A DNA stretch of 5,048 nucleotides from contig JAKSBM010000291.1 of NCBI GenBank assembly GCA_022361135.1, positions 1 through 5,048 of the forward strand, written 5' to 3'. A program made the translations under genes and the position numbers. Below the pieces are notes generated by a model that worked only from the letters and a program-made list of their open reading frames with translations, was not told where the DNA came from and did no database searches. Shown piece after piece: positions 4,307 through 5,048 of this stretch. This DNA comes from Desulfobacterales bacterium (GTDB lineage: Bacteria; Desulfobacterota; Desulfobacteria; Desulfobacterales; Desulfobacteraceae). Position 1 is the first letter of the stretch. The number at the start of each line of letters is the position of its first letter.

Positions 4307-5048
4307 ATGATTCGATTTCTGTCCCGGTGCCTGAACAGTCAGCTCTCGGGGGGACGTCTATACTGGACCTGGGTGACCCTTCTCCTCTCCCTCTCCCTGG
4401 TGGGACTCAACGCCTGGGCCCGGCAGCTGGCCCTGGGACTGCATACCACGGGCATGGGGGATGAGGTCTCCTGGGGCCTTTATGTGGCCAATTTCACCTT
4501 TCTGGTGGGCATGGCCGCCGCCGCCGTGATGATGGTGATTCCCGCCTATATCTTCAAGGACCGGCAGATGCACCGCATGGTCATCTTTGCCGAGCTCTTT
4601 GCCGTGGCCGCCCTGGTCATGTGCATTCTTTTCATCTCCGTGGATGTGGGGCGGCCCGACCGGGCCTGGCACATTATTCCGGGCCTGGGGATTTTCAACT
4701 GGCCCTCCTCCCTGCTCAGCTGGGACGTGATCGTGCTCAACGTCTACCTGGCCTTGAACCTTTACGTCTGTGCCCATGTGCTCTTCCAGAAATACCGGAA
4801 AAAGGAGCCCGTCAAATGGCTCTACCTGCCCGTGGTTTTTCTGGCCATTGCCTGGGCACCGTCCATCCATACGGTGACGGCCTTTTTGTTCCAGGGGCTG
4901 GCGGCTCGTCCCCTGTGGAACACGGCCTTGATCGCCCCCCGGTTCATTGCATCGGCCTTTGCCGCCGGTCCGGCCTTCATGCTCCTGGTTTTCATGCTCC
5001 TGGACCGGGCCCGGGCCTTTACCCTGGAACCGGTGGTGGAAACCCGGC
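4307..5048 (+). CDS. NrfD/PsrC/DsrP-family quinone-interacting membrane subunit (cut by right edge)
   Basis: The visible 247 residues are the N-terminal part of a polytopic membrane protein; the family usually has 8-10 helices and, for DsrP-like members, about 400 residues, so roughly 150 are missing. Six hydrophobic segments can be seen at about 20-40, 55-83, 91-112, 137-160, 170-195 and 208-233. Conserved-looking motifs are SWGLYVANFTFLVG (55-68), SVDVGRPDRAW (111-121) and NWPSSLLSWD (131-140), all typical of the DsrP-like branch. Such proteins carry no cofactor; they bind menaquinone near the periplasmic face, pass electrons to the FeS partner and may move protons. The gene follows the FeS subunit after nine bases and is surely part of the same operon. 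The family assignment is secure. Whether it is DsrP, a CbcU-type subunit or another paralogue cannot be decided from the fragment. It has no signal peptide, as expected. Confidence 0.94.
   Translation, partial: MIRFLSRCLNSQLSGGRLYWTWVTLLLSLSLVGLNAWARQLALGLHTTGMGDEVSWGLYVANFTFLVGMAAAAVMMVIPAYIFKDRQMHRMVIFAELFAVAALVMCILFISVDVGRPDRAWHIIPGLGIFNWPSSLLSWDVIVLNVYLALNLYVCAHVLFQKYRKKEPVKWLYLPVVFLAIAWAPSIHTVTAFLFQGLAARPLWNTALIAPRFIASAFAAGPAFMLLVFMLLDRARAFTLEPVVETR

Noticed and set aside
4358..4870. 170-codon minus-strand open frame rich in Gly and His
   Set aside because: It is antisense to the NrfD-family gene; its composition is what results from reading membrane-protein codons backwards.

Overview
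The window looks like a chromosomal segment of an anaerobic, respiring Desulfobacterota bacterium (sulfate reducer or close relative). This is inferred from the gene content: a multihaem cytochrome c, a Tat-exported 16-cysteine iron-sulfur protein and an NrfD-type quinone-binding membrane protein in one tight operon, next to a hybrid histidine kinase of the HDFNN type common in that phylum. Coding DNA is GC-rich with many GCC, CTG, CCC and CGG codons, while the two intergenic regions are clearly AT-richer. I could not assign a genus.

Layout. (1) Positions 1-232, minus strand: the first 77 codons of an unrecognised gene that runs off the left edge. (2) Positions 233-368: a short, AT-rich divergent intergenic region. 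(3) Positions 369-2123, plus strand: a membrane-bound PAS hybrid sensor kinase with a C-terminal receiver domain. (4) Positions 2124-2735: a 612-base stretch with no convincing gene. It carries three copies of a short palindromic repeat in its left half and a cluster of inverted repeats, with a plausible promoter, in its right half. A doubtful 89-codon minus-strand ORF lies across the left half. (5) Positions 2736-5048, plus strand: a three-gene operon encoding a tetrahaem cytochrome c, a four-cluster ferredoxin-like subunit and an NrfD-family protein cut by the right edge. The first two genes share one base (TGATG) and the second and third are 9 bases apart, so the genes are very probably co-translated.

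How the parts work together. Electrons would pass between the membrane menaquinone pool, handled by the NrfD-like subunit, and a periplasmic acceptor or donor by way of four [4Fe-4S] clusters and four c-type haems. The gene order cytochrome, FeS protein, NrfD protein matches DsrJ-DsrO-DsrP of the sulfite-reduction DsrMKJOP complex, and also the CbcSTU (Cbc4) type of menaquinone:cytochrome complex described in Geobacter. The haem count (four instead of the three of DsrJ), the absence of dsrM/dsrK upstream and of any molybdopterin subunit in view favour a stand-alone module. The direction of electron flow cannot be read from the sequence. The kinase lies 612 bases upstream on the same strand and may or may not be functionally linked.

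No tRNA, rRNA, transposase, CRISPR array or integrase was seen.
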